Shown here piece after piece: positions 61,270 to 64,000 of a stretch of DNA of 64,000 bases (the stretch's first letter is position 1; each line of letters begins with the position of its first letter). The notes beneath the pieces are model-generated. The model saw only the letters and a program-made list of their open reading frames with translations. It was not told the DNA's origin and did not search any database. Source of the stretch: Acidimicrobiia bacterium (GTDB lineage: Bacteria > Actinomycetota > Acidimicrobiia > Acidimicrobiales > Poriferisodalaceae); contig JAJDTF010000131.1 in assembly GCA_022827265.1 (NCBI GenBank), positions 1-64,000 of the forward strand. The letters run 5' to 3'. Made by a program: the position numbers and the translations under genes.

Positions 61270-63992
61270 TGGAGCCCAGCGGGGCCGACGCCGCCCGTCG
61301 TCGGCCCCCCGAACGGGGCAGGCGCCTCGAGCGTCACAGCCCGGGCAGCGGTCATGGTGATCGAGATGGGGTGAACTACGGCAGTTCCGGTGTCGTCGAC
61401 GTGGATGCGCCAAGGCCAGCGTGCGCTCACCACGGAGGTGGCGCCCACGAGCGAGAGCCGAGATTCGGGTGCGGCGGAAACCTGCCCGGCACGCTGAATC
61501 AGCAGATCGTTGCCGGGACCGATGACCAGCAGCTCGATCATGCCGTCGCCGGCCCCGTAGGCGTTCGCGAGCAGGGATTCGAGCTCGGGGGAGTCGTAGC
61601 TTGTGAAGGCGACTCCTTCCCAGCCGATCATGCCGGCCTCGCTCTCGAACCCCACAGCGGTGATGCGCAGATGCCCTGCCATGGGAGACGAGCCGAGAGT
61701 GCTGACGATCGCGCTGAGCAGGCCGGCCGCTGCAGTCCTGGGCCCCGACACGGCGAGGCACCCCACCTGCTCGAGGTTGAGCAGCAGCGGGCCTTCGAAG
61801 GTGTTGCCCACAGGCACCAGAGCGGGGCACAGCGACGGTCCTTGACCGACCGCGCTCAGGTCTCGTGCGGTGACTCCTTGCGGCAGCTCGAGGACGTACC
61901 CGCCCGAGGCCGACCTCCAGCCCGGTGGCGTGGGAACTGGGCGGTGAAGCAGCACTTCGAAGCCGTAGGTGCCCGACCGCACAGCCAGCACGTCGGGCTT
62001 GGGGCGCTGCTGACCGACGGTGACTGCCCGCAGGTGCCGCATCGCAGCTTCGATCAGTTCGAGCGACTCGCTGCCAGCCGACTGCAGCAAAGACTGCTCG
62101 AAGGCATCGGGCATTCCTGCTGCGCGCTGGCTCTGCCGCCGCCGACGAGCGAGCTGCCACAGCAGCATCGCGTCGCCGACTGCTGTTCCGGCCAGGCTGC
62201 GGCCGACCGGAGAACTCTGGACCGGCGTGGTCAGCCCGCTGGGGGTGGTTCCTGTTACCGATGGCAGGAAGTGCGGCACCCGTGGGGCCTCGGCCTCAGG
62301 CGGCCGAGGGGCTTCCGCTGTGCCCATGCCCGGCATTCCTGCGTAGGGCGCCAAGGGATCGGCGGGCGGCATCGTCGGCTCGTCGGGCCATTCGTCGAAT
62401 GTGGGCGGCGGCTCGAGGGCGGGTGGAGGCTCCGGGGCGACGTAGGCCGTCGGCGCTTCCGGCGCGGGCGACGGCGCAGCGCCGACGTATGCGGACGGCG
62501 GCTGCGGGGTCTCCGCCGCAGGATCGGCGTATACGGGAGGCGGGGTCTCCGCCGGAGGGACCTGGGCCGCGACTGGTTCGGCATCTGGAGGGTCGGCGGG
62601 CTGTGGCTCGCGGTGCGGCGGTTCGGCGATCTGCGGCTCGGCATGCGCCGATTCTTCGATGCCGTGCTCCGCTTCGAGCGGTTCGTCCGGCGCCGGCTCG
62701 GCCTCCGGCTCGACCGCTGTGTCTTCGACTGTCTCCGGGGCTGTGTCTTCGACGATTCTTGCCTCGGCGATGGAGGCCTCTTCGACGGCGTCGTCCGAAT
62801 CAGCCGGTTCGATGGTGCCGATGTCTGCCGGTGGCGCCTCGACGGCTCCGGCAGGTATGTCGGCCGCTGCCTCCGAATCGAGGGTCTCGGGCTGCGCGTC
62901 GTCACGCGGCGGCGCATCCAACGACTCGACCTCGAACGCGGCCGCCTCAGCAGGCTGCGGCTGCTCCGTCTGCATCGCCGCAGCGGCCTGGCCCGGCGCG
63001 GGTTCGGTGTGGTCGGGTGTGCTCCAAGTCGCCTCGTCGGGCTCAGACGCGGCTGGCGTCGCTTGCTCGTCTTCATCGTCGCCCGGCAGCGTCGGCGTCG
63101 GCATGGCGTCATCGGGCAGGGCTGCGACGCCCGCGGCAGGCATCGCGTCTTCTGCGGCTTCGGCCGATGCTGCTTCTCCGGCGCCCTCGTCGCCGGCGAT
63201 GTCATCGGGCTCTGAGTCGTCGCCGGCGTCGAGATCGGTGGTCTCGCCTTGTTCCTCGTCATGAGGCGCCTCGCCGTCGGGTGCCTCTGCTGGGGTCGCC
63301 GCGACCGCCGGCATCTCGAAAGCCGACGGGGGCGACAGCGGCGCAGCATCTTGGGATGGCTTCTCGGCGCTGTCGCCGCCGCGGGCAGCGATCTCGGCGA
63401 TGCCGGGCAATTCGTTGCCGAGCGGAGGCTGCGCGGCTTCGGGCAGCGCTCCTTGGGTCAGGCCGCGCCAGAACGGCACCACCTCTTCGGGTGTCGGCTC
63501 GCGGCCCCAAGCCGTGAACAGGAACGTCTCGGCGAGCGTCCAGAGGTACACAGGATCGGGGCGCCCCCACGGCAGCGGATCGCCGGGCAGGGCGAGCGCA
63601 GCACCCTCGGGCAGCAGTTCGTCCGGATCCAGGCCGGTGATGCCGGGATAGGCAGCATTCAGCGTGCGGAGCTCTGACCAGCGCTCAGGTGCATTGAGGA
63701 ACTGCGCTGCGACGCTGCGCAGCGTGTCCTCGGTGCGGGCGATGTAGTACCCCCGCACCGGCACCACCATGGGCGGCTCGTGCTGAGCGATCTCGCTCGG
63801 CGGCACGCTTGCCGGCAGTACGCCTTCGCTGTCGGTGAGGTCTTCCGGCGTCGCTGTCGAGCCGGATTCTTCTGGGTTTGGTGCACCCGTTGCATCTTCT
63901 GTGCCCAGGCGCTCGGGTTCCGGCATCGCATCGTCGTCAGTGGCGGGGATGTCCTCTCCCGTGGCGTCGTCGGATGTCTCGTCGGCGGACAT
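61266..63992 (-). CDS. LysM-domain protein with long acidic linker (possibly incomplete at 5' end)
   Basis: 908 aa from the ATG at 63992, which has GAGG 4 nt upstream, but an earlier start beyond the window is possible. Residues ~1-75 are acidic; ~76-135 look like a LysM domain (VRGYYIARTEDTLRSVAAQF, DELLPEGAALALPG); about 145-600 are Pro/Ala/Asp/Glu-rich and disordered, with YVG/YVAPEPPP-type repeats; the C-terminal ~300 residues form a domain with QLARRRRQSQR, KPDVLAVRSGTYGFEVLLH, GPLLLNLEQVGCLAVSG and MAGHLRITAVGFESEAG. This C-terminal type is seen in large actinobacterial LysM/SARP-type proteins, but the BTAD domain is not seen. First visible gene of the operon, coupled by ATGA to the receptor gene. 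Confidence 0.75.
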   Translation of the reverse strand: MSADETSDDATGEDIPATDDDAMPEPERLGTEDATGAPNPEESGSTATPEDLTDSEGVLPASVPPSEIAQHEPPMVVPVRGYYIARTEDTLRSVAAQFLNAPERWSELRTLNAAYPGITGLDPDELLPEGAALALPGDPLPWGRPDPVYLWTLAETFLFTAWGREPTPEEVVPFWRGLTQGALPEAAQPPLGNELPGIAEIAARGGDSAEKPSQDAAPLSPPSAFEMPAVAATPAEAPDGEAPHDEEQGETTDLDAGDDSEPDDIAGDEGAGEAASAEAAEDAMPAAGVAALPDDAMPTPTLPGDDEDEQATPAASEPDEATWSTPDHTEPAPGQAAAAMQTEQPQPAEAAAFEVESLDAPPRDDAQPETLDSEAAADIPAGAVEAPPADIGTIEPADSDDAVEEASIAEARIVEDTAPETVEDTAVEPEAEPAPDEPLEAEHGIEESAHAEPQIAEPPHREPQPADPPDAEPVAAQVPPAETPPPVYADPAAETPQPPSAYVGAAPSPAPEAPTAYVAPEPPPALEPPPTFDEWPDEPTMPPADPLAPYAGMPGMGTAEAPRPPEAEAPRVPHFLPSVTGTTPSGLTTPVQSSPVGRSLAGTAVGDAMLLWQLARRRRQSQRAAGMPDAFEQSLLQSAGSESLELIEAAMRHLRAVTVGQQRPKPDVLAVRSGTYGFEVLLHRPVPTPPGWRSASGGYVLELPQGVTARDLSAVGQGPSLCPALVPVGNTFEGPLLLNLEQVGCLAVSGPRTAAAGLLSAIVSTLGSSPMAGHLRITAVGFESEAGMIGWEGVAFTSYDSPELESLLANAYGAGDGMIELLVIGPGNDLLIQRAGQVSAAPESRLSLVGATSVVSARWPWRIHVDDTGTAVVHPISITMTAARAVTLEAPAPFGGPTTGGVGPAGLQ

Positions 63993-64000
63993 GTCCTCGG

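Noticed and set aside
61224-63215. 663-codon plus-strand frame opposite the LysM gene
   Set aside because: Runs of Arg and Gly mirror the acidic/Pro-rich coding strand; no motifs. The minus strand is coupled to the receptor gene and is preferred.

Overview
The window is high-GC DNA with tightly packed, translationally coupled genes and many GTG/TTG starts. It encodes mycothiol synthesis (MshC), phosphatidyl-inositol mannoside synthesis (PIP-synthase-like, PatA-like and PimA-like genes), a probable F420-dependent oxidoreductase, a class I lysyl-tRNA synthetase, an InhA-type enoyl reductase and pdxS/pdxT. Together these point to an actinobacterium, plausibly of the class Acidimicrobiia; the class is inferred from the gene combination, not from a marker gene. 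No rRNA, CRISPR array, transposase or phage gene was seen.

Layout. 1-7.1 kb, mostly minus strand: a cut-off RHH antitoxin with a palindromic operator, hflX-dapF, an SDR dehydrogenase, tRNA-Gly, two small genes, metX and a DEAD-box helicase. 7.3-11.2 kb: tRNA-Cys, tRNA-Val, then an accessory patch with short repeats around a truncated gene start and two DUF4143-type ATPases. 11.2-28.9 kb: a secreted serpin, a CoA-transferase, phosphofructokinase, a TPP riboswitch with thiB-thiP, acetoacetyl-CoA synthetase, coaE, thioesterases, a HAD phosphatase and an acyl-CoA dehydrogenase. 29-34 kb: an ABC ATPase and a heterodimeric ABC exporter. 34.1-39.3 kb: a VapBC-like toxin-antitoxin pair, a decayed Res-Mod restriction-modification locus and an unknown 463-aa gene. 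39.3-43.4 kb: two CNNM/CorC-type membrane proteins and lysK. 43.5-48.9 kb: a second, odd tRNA-Gly, the enoyl reductase, an Fno-like reductase, mshC and the first part of the PIM operon.

48.9-54.7 kb holds the clearest rearrangement. The PIM-pdx order (PIP-synthase-like, patA-like, pimA, M48-like gene, pdxS, pdxT) resembles the mycobacterial arrangement, but an antisense AbiE-type toxin-antitoxin cassette sits between the patA-like gene and pimA. Its toxin gene is broken by one base in a run of seven G/C. 54.8-64 kb, all minus strand, contains a TetR-like ligand domain without its DNA-binding half, an intact TetR, and a six-gene coupled operon: a LysM protein with a long acidic linker, a receptor-type periplasmic binding lipoprotein, an NMT1-like binding lipoprotein, two permeases and an ATPase.

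How the parts fit. Envelope lipid and thiol chemistry, B6 and thiamine supply and fatty-acid/CoA metabolism form the conserved background. Over it lie scattered defence and addiction modules in several states: apparently intact (VapBC), frameshifted (AbiE), decayed (Res-Mod) or reduced to a stub (7.8 kb). Several starts (vapB, the second DUF4143 gene, abiEi, pdxS) lie 6 nt after a good -10 box, suggesting leaderless transcripts. The best candidate for an undescribed functional unit is the LysM/dual-receptor/ABC operon at 56.0-64.0 kb.
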